In this document: piece by piece, positions 40,845 to 52,102 of the stretch
Position numbering within the stretch: position 1 is the stretch's first letter
Layout of the letters: the number at the start of each line of letters is the position of its first letter
Source of the DNA: Morella rubra
Lineage: Eukaryota > Streptophyta > Magnoliopsida > Fagales > Myricaceae
Direction of reading: 5' to 3'
Length of the DNA stretch: 64,000 nt
Assembly: GCA_003952965.2 (NCBI GenBank)
Contig: CM025849.1
Location: 7,935,243 to 7,999,242 of the forward strand
Notes under the pieces: generated by a model
The model's input: only the letters and a program-made list of their open reading frames with translations
Told to the model about the DNA's origin: nothing
Database searches by the model: none
Translations under genes and position numbers: made by a program

Positions 40845-41295
40845 ACTTAGGATATATTCATGGCAATAACGATAGATGTTTTTATCAAATATTTTTTTCA
40901 GGTTTGTGAAAATCAAATATTGTATTTCTCTTATTTAGTTATAAAAAAAATATATCAATCACACGCTCATGCGTGGTTTAGGAAACGATAATTTTGCAAA
41001 TATTCATATCTATTCTTATTAGTCAAGAGATGAATTATAAAAATATTAAACAAACAATGCAGTTTCTAATGGCATTGAATGATATCGCTACTATAAAATT
41101 TTACTTGATTACGTCTACTGATGAGGATATGGCATTGACGATAGATGTATCAAATAGCAGGTTTGTGAAAATCAATTGGTTCTCATTAGCTATATCAATC
41201 ACACGCTCATGCGTGGTCAATAATATTTAGGAAACGATAATTTTGCAAATATTCATATCTACAATTCTTATCCTTTTAGTCAAGAGATGTATTCA
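40845..41295. repeat. Local ~270-bp tandem duplication inside unit 1
   Basis: The block ATGGCAATAACGATAGATG ... ATATCAATCACACGCTCATGCGTGG ... GGAAACGATAATTTTGCAAATATTCATATCT occurs at about 40860-41010 and again at about 41131-41265. Only part of one copy is present in unit 2 (47165-47260), so the duplication (or loss) happened in one unit. Confidence 0.65.
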
Positions 41296-43330
41296 CTTAC
41301 TTTAAATCAATTAACAAATAAAACGCATATTAATAATTTTCAAATTATTAAATTTGAATTTCCCACACCTCTCTCTTGATGCAAATTAGAAAGTTGTTTC
41401 ACTGATAGGAAAAGGATTTTTAGGAAGCATATTTTGTTATTTCTCTCTTCTTCTCTCTCTCACTCTCTCTCCTGCACCCCTCTCTCTCATGAATGGCCAG
41501 ATATCGCTACTATCGCTAAAACAAGTACCATTGGCCATCAGTAACCAAAGAAAACGGTACCGCTACTTGTACCACTTTCTACAACACCAACATAGACAGT
41601 AACGATGTCAGTGGAGGTCATAACATACACAAATACGGTCTATGTACAGCCCTAGGGGGAACAATTTTTTTTTCCCCTCTAAAATGGATATTTGAGCTAC
41701 ATTGCATTATGCATATGTTCAAGTGCTCACATCATAACATTGCTTCAAAGGAGCTTTTAGTGGTTGTAATTATTTACTGTTTTTCAATCTCTACCTACCC
41801 TCCCTTTTTATACTTTTGGAAAATTAACAAAAGCACGTTGGTATGAAGAAATATTTCCAGCCTTTTTCTTCATTCTTTCCCATGTGGGGAAGTTTCTTTC
41901 CATTCCTTGCATTCATGGCTCTTTATAACATCCAAACTAAAAAACCCAAATCAATATTCAAATTATTTTCTTAGTTGATAAATTTGAAATCTTTACGATA
42001 AAAACCAAGTTAATGATCATAGATTATTCCACTTGATAAATTCTTTCTTTAAGGACGTACAATCCTTGGGTGTTTATAACTTCCATATCTTTCTGATGAT
42101 AAAAAGTATGCGAAGTAAGATTGTGTGAAGCGCTGTGAAACGACGGTCAAGATTGACAGACGTCATTTAATGAACACCTCACTCCGACCCGTGACTGATA
42201 CCCACCCAACCGAGTTCTCCCACCCTCCTGAGAAACCAAAACAGCCGAAGTTATCAAAATTATGCAGAAATTGTGGTTTATGTATTATATAATTGGTGCC
42301 GAGGATACACTAAAATTATTTTTGTATTCAGTGCTGTAACTAGGCCCATTGAGACACCATAGTCGGTACATTTTTTTACTAAACACAAGAAGAACTTGTA
42401 GAACATTTACCATAAGAACCTTTTTTTAAAATGTTATAGAGACTGTTTGTATAATTAAATATTGATTTTTACATGAAAAAAAAATATTTCAATTTGAATA
42501 AATTCTTCTACCTAATAATTGGCCTCAATTTTATGTAAAAAAAAACACAAAAACTAAAAAAATATTTGACGAAAACTTAATTGTGGGCAAATATTCCGAC
42601 AACACCAGAATTTTCAATTTTGGCACATACCAAAACCTGAATCGGAATATTTTTGTTGTCATTTTCTAGAACTTGAACCAAAATTCCTTTCAGAAATTTC
42701 TGGAATTTTTGGTTCTGATTATTTCTTTTTTTAAAAAAAAATTAGGGCTGAAATGTATAAAGAATTTTACTTTTTGATACCCAAAATTTTAGAATGTTGT
42801 AATTTTATTTTAGATTTTAAAATTTGGAAGAAAGTTTATTATAGATTTTGGATGAATGATTATTTTACATTTTATATATTTTTAATTTATGATGCATAAA
42901 AAAAAATAGGCCAAAATTCCGACCTAAAATGCTTTTTGGGCCGATTTGAGGTAAAAAAAAAAAAAAAATTGGCCAAAAAAGCGATTTAGAATTTCAAGAA
43001 ATAGTTTCCGAAAATTCTGGTTTCATTTCGGTATTTACCAAATTTTGCATTATGTTGGGTACCATAATCGTTCTATCTACTCCGAAACCCGAAATTCTTC
43101 CTAAATCCAATTTCAATCAAGTTGTTTTCGTATACGTTTTCTTCTTTAGATTAAAAATCATGTACGCCGGTGCCATAGATTCTTTTCTTTATAACTACAC
43201 ACACTTTGGCCGCTGGAATCCAGATGTTTCGTTAAAGTTGAACTTTGATGCCAAACTAAGTAGATATTTATAGTAGTGTAGTTTGGAGAGAGATAAATAC
43301 ACTTGTTCAAAACAATATGAACAATGCATT

Positions 43331-44644
43331 TGAGAGGTCAAAAACAACCCAAGAGGGGGGGTGAATTGGGTTTTATAAAACTTTTCTTCCTTTTTCTTTT
43401 AAACCCAATATGCACAGAACCGATCTAAGGAGCAGAAATAAATCTATTTAAACAAGGACTAATATAGAGAATGAAAGAAAAGACAAACAAATGCAACAAA
43501 TAAATGGAGATAAGGATAGAGAGATGACACCGTGATTTTTAGGTGGTTCGGTCAACACTTGCCTACGTCCACCCCCAAGGCTATTGACTTCCTTGGGCTT
43601 CCTTCACTATTTTCCAAATAGTAATACACCTTAGCTTCCGGGTGCTAAGTAACCTTTACAAAGTGTTTTTGAGCTTACACTTTAACTCACTCTCTCAAAT
43701 CCTCACAACCTAGAGGATTTCTTCTACCAACAAGTAGGACAAGTGTTTTTCACAAACACTCACGTGTTTTTCAAGAATGGGTACAAAGGAATCTTAGTAA
43801 AAGCTCTTTAAGCGAATAAACAAGTATGAAGTACTGAGGTGTGCAAAGAGACAAGATTTCAAGAAAGCTACAGTATTTTCAGGTGGGAGTACGAGCTTTC
43901 TTGGATGGTGGAGCTTCTTTCTCTTTGAAAGCTTTTTCTCTCTCTAGAATTTAGGACAAGAGTTAATAGCGCACACTTCTTGCCTTTTTCTCTCTCCATC
44001 TTCTTCTATTTAAAGCTTCTAGGGCACCAAGGGTCTTCTTGTAAAGTTTGAGTGCCGTTGGAGGTCATTTGAGACATTTGGAGACTTTTTGGATGAGTTG
44101 CGTTGCTCCAGGAAATCTGCAAAATAACACAATGTGTCGACACATGATTGTATGTGCTGACACATTAAACTTAGTCTGAAAAAAGTCTCGGGTGTTAGTT
44201 CAATGTGTCGACACCATGGTCCAATGTGTCGACACTTCCAACACTTAGAAAAAAATTTGAATGGTTTGAAACAAACTCTCGGGTGTTAGTTCAATGTGTC
44301 GACACCATGTCCAATGTGTCGACACTTCCAACACTTAGTAAAAAAAAATCACGTTGAATGGTTTGAAATACAAGTTCTCTTAGTTCAATGTGTCGAACCC
44401 CAATGTGTCGACACTTCCAACACTTAGACATAAAAAATTTTGAGTTTTAACAACAACTACTTCCACTTCAATGGTTCCAAAAAAAAACATTTACATATGC
44501 ATTATAAAAGATGATCAATTAACAAGAGTAATATCTTGGAAAGGAATCTCAATGTAAAATCTTAAAGGACTTAAAACAAGTTTGAAAACTTTGTTATCAT
44601 CAAAATCAAGACGGATTGTTTGTAAGAACAACCTTGGGCTAACA
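43331..44644 (-). mobile_element. Solo LTR, TGTTAGCC family (copy 2), copia-like
   Basis: On the minus strand it begins TGTTAGCCCAAGG at 44644 and ends GACCTCTCA at 43331. The exact 5-bp target duplication GCATT flanks it (43326-43330 and 44645-44649). It is 1314 bp long and belongs to the same family as 11566-12952. Unit 1 keeps the empty site (AACATTAAATAAT, near 39226). The part between 44140 and 44430 holds three copies of a ~91-94-bp tandem repeat, each with GTCGAC palindromes inside TGTGTCGACAC. Confidence 0.9.
44135..44430. repeat. Tandem repeats with TGTGTCGACAC palindromes in the LTR
   Basis: TTAGTTCAATGTGTCGA recurs at about 44195, 44286 and 44380 (spacings 91 and 94), each followed by a second CAATGTGTCGACACTTCC. 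The sister LTR at 11566 has only one such region (about 11873-11912). Repeated palindromes in the U3 part of an LTR may be protein-binding sites of its promoter; this is inference. Confidence 0.7.
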
Positions 44645-44867
44645 GCATTAAATAATGTAGAACTTATATGTTGTAGCCGAAGTGCACGGAAGAATTGTTC
44701 ATGATCTTGATTTCTTGACTTTTCTTAAGAGATTTGACACTTGCATATGATTAATATCTTGGTTAATTTCAATCTTTTTTTTTTTCAAAATGGTGGAAGA
44801 ATGGTAGTTGGTAAATGGCATATAATATTATTCTATTAATTTTGCCATGCAAGGGCATTATTACATC

Positions 44868-45694
44868 GAGTTCAGCTATTATGATGATGCCTATTACGCT
44901 GATGGACAGTTAGGATTGAGCCTTCACAATCCAAAGGCCCAGATCGTGCCATGTCAATTCTGACCCATCGACCCAGATTACACATGACCCAACCCATTTT
45001 GCAGAAAATTTCAAATTTGCAAGTTTCATTCGAGGTTTTCATTGCACAGCTCTAGCTCCGTCGCGCCACCCATCTTTGTCGCTCCCAGCCCCTGTAAGTC
45101 GGGTTTCTTTAAGTTTATTTGCGATTTTGATGTCTTTTAACCCTTTTATTTTGTTAATTTTTAGGATATGATTAATGATTAAGGGGCTTCTTTATTATTT
45201 TTGCACAAAAATATGAACTCTTCCTATTTGTTTTGGGATTTCTTCAAGGTCGCAATCCAATTAATTGAAGACTCAGATCATTCAAAACCTCGCACTTGGC
45301 AGGAAATTGCGAGATTTCAACCTTAAAGCAATAATAAAATCACATTGAACCTAACTACCTCATAGAAAGACAGAGACCACGCTTGGATCCAAAACAAAAT
45401 CAGCGACAAAACTGAGCTGAGAGCAATGGAGATGGGAGGTGAAACAGAGTCGAGCAACGCGACGATGCTGGAGTTGTGCGACGAAAACCTCAAATGAAAC
45501 TTGAGAAATTGAATTTTTTTGCAAAACGGGTCATGTGTAATCTGGGTTATGTGGAAAACGGGTCGGGTCATATGTAATCTAGGTCGATCGCGGATTAAAT
45601 CAATTTTAATTGATGTGGCGCGATTTGGACCTTTGGATTGTGAAGGCCCAATCCTAACCGTCCATAAGCACCCATCAGCATAATAACCGAACTC
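44868..45694. mobile_element. Mutator-like foldback element with 10-bp target duplication
   Basis: An 827-bp element with long inverted ends of at least ~140 bp (left GAGTTCAGCTATTATG, right complement GAGTTCGGTTATTATG), continuing with weaker pairing to ~200 bp. TTATTACATC flanks it on both sides (44858-44867 and 45695-45704); 9-10 bp is typical of Mutator-like elements. Unit 1 has the single empty site near 39422. The arms contain leader-like sequence (GTTTTCATTGCACAGCTC ... CCCTGTAAG) that may derive from a captured gene 5' end. The 82-codon frame at 45323-45571 (-) has no recognisable domain. Confidence 0.88.
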
Positions 45695-45752
45695 TTATTA
45701 CATCATCTCCTTGTAGTAAAGACAGCAGGAAATGCATCAAACTAAGAGCTTA

Positions 45753-46294
45753 CTAAAGCAATAGCTCCACCATGTCTGAAACCACAACCGAGACTTCACG
45801 CACAAGCTTATTCATGGCAGTCAACGGTGAATTGCTGAGAAACCGGCTTCACATGATGCGGCTTCATTGGCAGCGTCATTTGCACTTGTTTGAGCAAACT
45901 TGTAATCTCCTTTGGTCAAAGCCTCCATCGCTACGGAGACGTCAGCTTTTATAACAGCATCGTACTTATCAGCACAAGAGCTTAAGGCCTGCTTCACCTT
46001 ACCAGGCTTTGGGTTGCCTTGCAGAAGACTGTTAATATGCCTCAGAGTATTGGTGGCCTTGGCTTGAAGTACTTTAACCATAATAATGGCTAGCCCTTGG
46101 ACATTTGGACTGGAGATTCCACCATTCGATTGGAGAGTAGAGACGCAAAGATCATGAAAGTGTGTCTGCTTGCATGTTCGCTCCATCAAATTTTCATCCA
46201 TGGGCTGCAGTACTGCTGCTGCACATTGGCTTGTTGGGAGACGCATGATCTGAAGGAGAACATGAAGAAGAAAGATGAGCATCAAACTTTTCAT
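45753..46294 (-). pseudogene. PMEI/invertase-inhibitor copy, frameshifted near the C-terminus
   Basis: The sister of the gene at 39486-40034. From ATG 46294 it encodes the same signal peptide and the cysteines of CKQTHFHDLC, and the frame runs 157 residues to a stop at 45821. Compared with the sister, one base (a C of GCC in TTGCCTGAG on the + strand) is missing at about 45834-45836. The frame therefore leaves the family sequence after SCEAGFS and ends three residues later in IHR. The lost C-terminal helix is still readable in another frame (LVREVSVVVSDMVELLL) down to a TAG at 45753-45755. One codon is also missing between PG and VKQ. All four family cysteines are kept, so a shortened protein could in theory fold, but loss of the last helix argues against it. 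The promoter TATA box is kept at 46380-46391. Confidence 0.85.
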
Positions 46295-47382
46295 ATTTGT
46301 CTAGGATTAGACAGCAGAGAAATGATAGGAGAGGGGGATGATACTTATCTTAATGGGTGTGACTCGACTCGTGAGATGCTTAATTTATAGGGAACCTGAT
46401 GCTGCTTTTTCTGAAACATTAAGTGCTTTGGGTTTCGTTGCGTTGTTGTCATCATCAATTCCATTTGCATGCTTTGGCATTTCCAGCATATTAGTGTTTA
46501 TAAAGATATATAATAAATGCTCTAAAGAATAAAGATTTCTTTCCAAAGATGTCATTCCTTCCTTTTCCGAAAGATACTATAAAAGACACAACTCTTACTA
46601 AGTGCACTCTAAATATTATTGGGCTCGCGCTATTCAATTATACTATAAAAATTATAATTCGCTTCCTGCTGGCTGTTCATGATTTTCTAGTCATCCAAGA
46701 ACATTTCCAACAATTACAGAGAATTAGTCACTCTATAGCGGAAATTACGTGTGTGAGAGAGAAGGTGGAAACGCCAAGAAAAAAGAGAGAGAGAAGGTGG
46801 AGACGAGCATTAATACTGTTAACTTTTGTCTTATCTCGAGAGAGGCGGGGGAACTCATCGTATCGGTGCCCAATATCACCAAGGTGGTTCACCGCTACTG
46901 TGGATTTTGTTTTTCTAGTTTTCATATGAAAATTAATTAAATAATTATGGGAAAAGTTAAAAAAATTATCAAATATATTGGCTCAACTTCTTCCTATCTT
47001 TCCAAATATATTATGATCAAAATAAAACATCCACGTTTCCAAATACATTATGATGAATTATAAAATAGACATCCGATAATAAGTTTCTAAATACATTATG
47101 ATGACATAAAATGCATTATCTTAATGGCAAGTGTACACTGTACTGTCAAAACTTGGGAGATATTCATGGCAATAACAATAGATGTTTTTTTCAAATATTT
47201 TTTTCATGTGGTCAATAATATTTAGGAAAAGATAATTTTCCAAATATTCATATCTACACTTCTTATCCTTTTAGCCGAGAGATATATTCACTTACTGTTA
47301 CGATCAATTAACAAATAAAATGCATACTAATAATTTTTCAAGTGTCAATGGAGGTAACCATCACAAATAACATTGCATATGT

Positions 47383-48593
47383 CACTACAAGAAATGTCAC
47401 TTTTAGTGACAACTTTTTGGGTGACAAATTAAAATTTGTCACTTAAAGTAAGTACCTTTCAGTGACAAAATTAGCAAATTCGTCACTGAAGGTAGGCAAG
47501 GCCTAATAAAACAGTTCGAACGTCCCTAAATGCGTTCCAACGCTTTAATTGGGTGAAAAACTTGAATTCTGTCACAAAAACATGACAAATATTATTGTCA
47601 CCCAAAAAAAAAAAAAAAGTTCCCACGTTTTAATTTGGTGTCAAAACTAACTTATGTCACCAAAACAAACGTTCGCACATTAAAATAACGTCTGAACGTT
47701 CTGCCGCAGGCATAACTCTCTAGGATCACACAACCTCCCCTCGAAATTCTCTCTCCTTCCCTCTCGCTCTCAATTTATCTCTCTATTCGCTCTCTGTGCT
47801 CGTTGTTGCTCTCTGTCTGATCTATCTCCTCTACTGCTTCTCTTTCTCATCCCTCCTCTCTCTCCCTCTTTCTAGAGGCCCCTTGTCACTCTCAGCTCCT
47901 TTCTCTGCCTCTCGTTGGCAACGCCATGAATAGTTCTCCAATCCACCAAGCCTTGCTCTTCGATTCTCACTTCGGCGGAGACTCTCCATGAACAACGATA
48001 CCGCTTTCTTCTTTTTCACTTCACCATTTCTCACCTTTGTTCTTAATTTTTTACGATTTAATTCTTCCTTTTACTAAAATTTCAATTTTGTGTTCTATTA
48101 GGGTTCGATGGCCAATAATTTAGGGATTTCTACTCTCAATTGTTCAAGATTCCTTTGATGGGCTAATGGCGTTGCACGATATTCAGATATCTTCGTTGTT
48201 CTGGCCTCCACCACAAGATATGCAGCAACGAAAGGTGTTATAGATTAATTGCAGTTTTTTGTAGTGACCTTTTTTGTTGCTTGCAAGTTTTGCTTCCATT
48301 GAATTTTATTTCATGTTCTGTTTGGTTTATCCATTCGAACGGCATATAACCCATTCGAACTGATGAACGAGTTATATGTCGTTCCAACGCAAAATCTATT
48401 CGAATAGGTTACATGCCGTTCGAACGGTTTTGCGTGATGAATTACAGATTTTATTACTCAAACTCTTTCCTGACAGGCTTACCCTGATGAATTGAGTGGT
48501 GAATAAATTTTGTCAGTCAAAACATTTGGTGAGAAAAAGATAGCTTTTGGTGACAAATTTTTTTTGTCATCCAAAGCTCAATTTCTTGTAGTT
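47383..48593. mobile_element. CACTA-like non-autonomous element
   Basis: The left end reads CACTACAAGAAATGTCACTTTT and the complement of the right end AACTACAAGAAATTGAGCTTT. These match the CACTACAAGAAA ends common in plant En/Spm (CACTA) elements, with one terminal change. TGT flanks it on both sides (47380-47382 and 48594-48596), the 3-bp duplication expected for this class. Subterminal GTGACAAA / TTTGTCAC motifs repeat in both orientations. Unit 1 has the empty site GCATATGTTCAAGTGC near 41709. The 1211-bp element encodes no transposase. Confidence 0.88.
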
Positions 48594-50117
48594 TGTTCAA
48601 GTGCACACAACATAACATTGCTTCAAAGGTGCTTTTAGTATTTGTAATTCTTTACTATTTTTTCTATCTCTATGTACCCTCTCTTCGTATAAGTTGGTAT
48701 GAAGAAATCGGTTTCCGGCCGTTTTCTTCATTCTTTCCCATGTGGTTAAGTTTCTTTCCATTCCATGCAATAATTGCTTCTTATAGCATCCAGAAAAGAA
48801 AAACCCAAATCATTACACATATTATTTTCTTAGTTGATAAATTTGAAATCTTTATAAAAAAAACCAAGTTAATGATCATAGATTATTTCACTTGATAAAT
48901 TCAATTCTCTCTTAAGGACCTACAATCCTTGGGTGTTTATAACTTCCATATCTTTCATCTCTGATGATAAAAAGTAAGACAAACATCATACTAAGTGACC
49001 TAACCTTTAAATCAAACGGAAATTAATGTGTATTGACCGAAATGGCTCTTTAAGATATATCTTTTTTTGAATAAAATAAAAAAAATGAATTAAAAAAATA
49101 AACAGAAACATGAAACAAATTTTAGTTTATATAGAAAAAATTACCTTTTATTTAAAGCCGCTGAGTACTGACTTTTCTGAGTTGTTCAGTCACTATGTGA
49201 AGCAAGATTGTGTGAAGCGTTGTGAAACGACGGCCGAGATTGAAGAATGACAAACGAATGGTGGAGACCGGCACATGTCATTTAATGAATACCTGCCCAA
49301 CCTGTGGCTGATACCCACCCGACTGAGTTCTCCCACTCGCTTGAGAAATCAAAACAACTAAAATTACCAAGATTTTGTAGTGCCTTATGTATTATACAAT
49401 TGGTGCCGGTGAAAGACTGAAAATATTTTTGTATTGAGTGCTATAACTAGGTCTATAGAGACACCATAGTTCTTGACAGTACATTTTTTTACTAAACACA
49501 AGAATAATTTATGGAAACAATAGAAACTTTTTTGTCAAAACATTATAGAGACTATTTGTATAGTTAAACCTTGGTTTTTTCATAATAAAAAATTCAATTT
49601 TAAATAAATGTTTCTACCTAATAATTGGTCTCAATTTATGTAAAAAAAACAACACAAAAACTAAAAAAAGCTTTTATGCAAACTTAGGGGTGGGCAAATA
49701 TTATGGCCTGCACCAGAATCTTCGATTCTGGCACATACCAAAATCGAAATCGGAATACTTTTTTGTCATTTTTCGGAATTGGAACTGAAATTTCTTATAG
49801 AATTTCTAGGATTTTCGATTGGATTATTTCATTAAAAAAATAGGGTGAAAATGTATAAAGAATTTTATTTTTCGATACCAAAATTTTAGAATGTTGTAAT
49901 TTTATTTTGCTTGAATGTTTATTTTATATTTTATTTATTTTAATTTATGATGTATAATAAAAAACAATTGGCCAAAATTCCGGCCTAAAATGCATTTGGG
50001 CCGATTTGAGCTAAAAAAAACTAGCCAAAAAAGCGAACTTTTTTCCAAAAATTCTAGTTTCATGTTGGTGTTTACCAAATTTTGCATTCTGTTAGGTACT
50101 GGAACTATTCTATCCAC

Positions 50118-50875
50118 TCCAGTAGACACCCTTACGAAAACCCATAAAAACTCATCTCACAAAAAATATTGTTTTAAAATATATTTTTTTACTCTCACAT
50201 CCTTTGTGAAGAGAAATTTTTAAGATTTTGTGTTTGTAGGAGAAAATTTTGAGAGTTTGAGTTTGTAAAAAGTTGGTAAAAAAATTAAAAAATGTTTCAC
50301 TGTAAAAATATTTTTATTGGAATCGTTAAAAAAGTAAATAGAGAGAAAGATTTGATAAACAAATTTTAATGAAAAAGTAATGGAGTTTCTGAAAAAGTAA
50401 GATGATAAAAGATTTTTATGTAAGTTTCTTATAAAAAAAAATATTAAAGTTGGTGTGAAATGGTGTTGGAATTTGTGTGAAAATTTTGAGATTATAATAT
50501 TTGGTTGTAAAAATTTTAACTTTTTAAAGAAAAAAAAAATTCGTAGAAAATTGAAAATTTTTCTTAACTAAATATGGATCAAGTGACTTTTTGGCATGTA
50601 AAAATTTTAAGAATTGTGGAAAATTTTTTGAGAATCTGACTTAAAAGTTCATGTATAAGTTTAAGAATTTGGAATTGAAAAATGATTTTTATTAGAATTT
50701 GTTAAAAATTATGTAGATAGAATATTTCATAGAATTTTTTAATAAAGAGTAATAGAATTTGTTAAAAAGTAAAAAGAGAGAAGAATTGATGTAATTTTTT
50801 TTTATGAAAAAGTATTGAAATTGATATGAAAATGTGTTGACAATTTTAAATTTTGATGTTTGTTTGTTTTTAAAA
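50118..50875. other. AT-rich spacer with repeated AAAATTTTGAG words
   Basis: Low-complexity A/T/G-rich sequence between the duplication and the next element. AAAATTTTGAGA-like words recur, suggesting old transposon debris. No gene. Confidence 0.45.
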
Positions 50876-52093
50876 GGGATAAATACATAATAGGTCCCTG
50901 TGGTTTTTACAAAAATAACTTTAGTCCCTAAACAAATTCGGGCATAACATAAGTCCTTTACATTTTTCCCCTTTCTTTTGTAATCCTTTCATCCATTGGC
51001 GTTAAATTTTTTTAACGGTAAAGCCCATTCAGCTTCATCACGTGGCCAACTTTGCCACCTCACAAACCACATCAAAACAAACCGTTTTGCTCTACAAATT
51101 AAAGATGTAAACGAAAGTGGCTTTGCTCCTGCCTCATTTGTTCAAAATCTCAATTTAGTCAAGCCCTACCCATTACCCACTCCCCAATCTCCCAATCTCG
51201 CAAATCACTGAAGTTCCATTGAAGTTGTCCCCCTTCCAGCTACGACTTCGAAACTGGAGGTGCCAATGCATTCCTCTTCATCTCTGTCTTCTGGGAGCTC
51301 AAAACCTACAAGGGAGATGTTATGTCACTGTGGTTTAGAAGCTTAGTTGAAGACATCGTGGATGGAGAAGAATCCAGGACGTAGGTTTTTTGGGTGCGCA
51401 AGATATGGGTTAGTTACGGTAAGCCACCTCTATGCATGGGTTTTGCAAACATCATGTTCGTTGAAATGCCTCAATGAGCTTAGCTTTGCAATTTCTTTGA
51501 ATGTAGGGTCGTCGATCTTGCGATTTCTTTGAATAGGTCGATCCCCAAATGTGCAAGCGTTCGACCTAGGTGATTCCAAGGCTGACAAATAACAAATGAT
51601 AGAGACAAAAAAAAATACCTCTGTAGCAAACGTTAGTGGTCTTGCGACAGTGGATACCTTCTAGAGCAACGAAAACAAACAGATTGGGACAATGGGTAGC
51701 AACAATGTCGCAAGAGAAAGTGTTTGAGGTTGGGTGTTTTAAGAATTTGGGGATTTCGTATTTACCTAGGGCTCGGGGGGAAAGTTCTAGACTTTTATTT
51801 GTTTACAAGCGGCAATGTCTGAATTTCATATAAGTCAAATGAATGGACGCGTACTGCGTTTAACACTGTCGTGGCACATGAGAGAAACAATTGGTTTTGA
51901 TGTGGTCTGTGAGGTGCGAAGTTGGCCACATGGCTAAGCTGAATGGGCTTTGCCGTTAAAAAATTTAACGCCAATGGATGGAAGGATTAAAAAGTGAAAG
52001 GGAGAAAACATAAAGGACTTGTGTTATGCCCAAATTTGTTTAGGGACTAAAGTTATTTTTGTAAAAACCACTGACCGATTATGTATTTATCCC
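50876..52093 (+). mobile_element. Mutator-like element carrying a GRF zinc-finger fragment
   Basis: The ends are GGGATAAATACATAATAGG and the complement of ATTATGTATTTATCCC, with inverted arms alike over about 200 bp (both contain ACAAAAATAACTTTAGTCCC and CCATTGGCGTTAAATTTT). A 9-bp duplication, TTTTTAAAA, flanks it exactly (50867-50875 and 52094-52102), the Mutator hallmark. It is 1218 bp long and lacks a transposase. Its middle holds a GRF-type zinc-finger fragment (51266-51411), so it looks like a gene-carrying (Pack-MULE-type) element. Confidence 0.85.
51266..51411 (+). pseudogene. GRF-type zinc finger fragment with premature stop
   Basis: From ATG 51266 the frame reads MHSSSSLSSGSSKPTREMLC, then HCGLEA, a TAG at 51344-51346, then in the same frame LKTSWMEKNPGRRFFGCARY. 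This matches the GRF zinc finger (C-x-C-G ... T-S-W ... N-P-G-R-R-F ... C), a single-strand nucleic-acid-binding module found in many plant transposon-linked proteins. Serines precede it. A possible donor (ACG|GTAAGC) follows at about 51419. The last ligand region and the C-terminal coiled coil usual in these proteins are not seen. The single stop (normally a Pro codon context) makes it a pseudogene inside the Mutator-like element. Confidence 0.7.
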
Positions 52094-52102
52094 TTTTTAA
52101 AA

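Larger units (their letters stand above)
38985..43082. repeat. Tandem segmental duplication, unit 1
   Basis: This ~4.1 kb unit begins at ACCCGAAACTCTTCCTAAATCC and ends at GTTCTATCTACTCCG. Its whole length can be followed, with small gaps, in the directly adjacent unit 43083-50117. It holds the intact inhibitor gene at 39486-40034. It preserves the uninterrupted target sites of all three transposons found in unit 2: AACATTAAATAAT at about 39226, GCATTATTACATCATC at about 39422, and GCATATGTTCAAGTGC at about 41709. It also has its own internal ~270-bp duplication near 40850-41290. Confidence 0.85.
43083..50117. repeat. Tandem segmental duplication, unit 2 (with three transposon insertions)
   Basis: Starts at ACCCGAAATTCTTCCTAAATCC, directly after unit 1, and ends at CTATCCACTCCA near 50117. 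Removing the three insertions (43331-44644, 44868-45694, 47383-48593) and their target duplications leaves about 3.7 kb, similar to unit 1. The inhibitor gene copy in it is frameshifted. A ~250-bp stretch of unit 1 (about 41350-41610) is missing here. Confidence 0.85.

Noticed and set aside
42590-43040. Inverted-repeat-like A/T-rich sequence with GGCCAAAATTCC words as a separate element
   Set aside because: Present in both duplication units (also 49680-50060), so it predates the duplication; I could not define ends or a target duplication.
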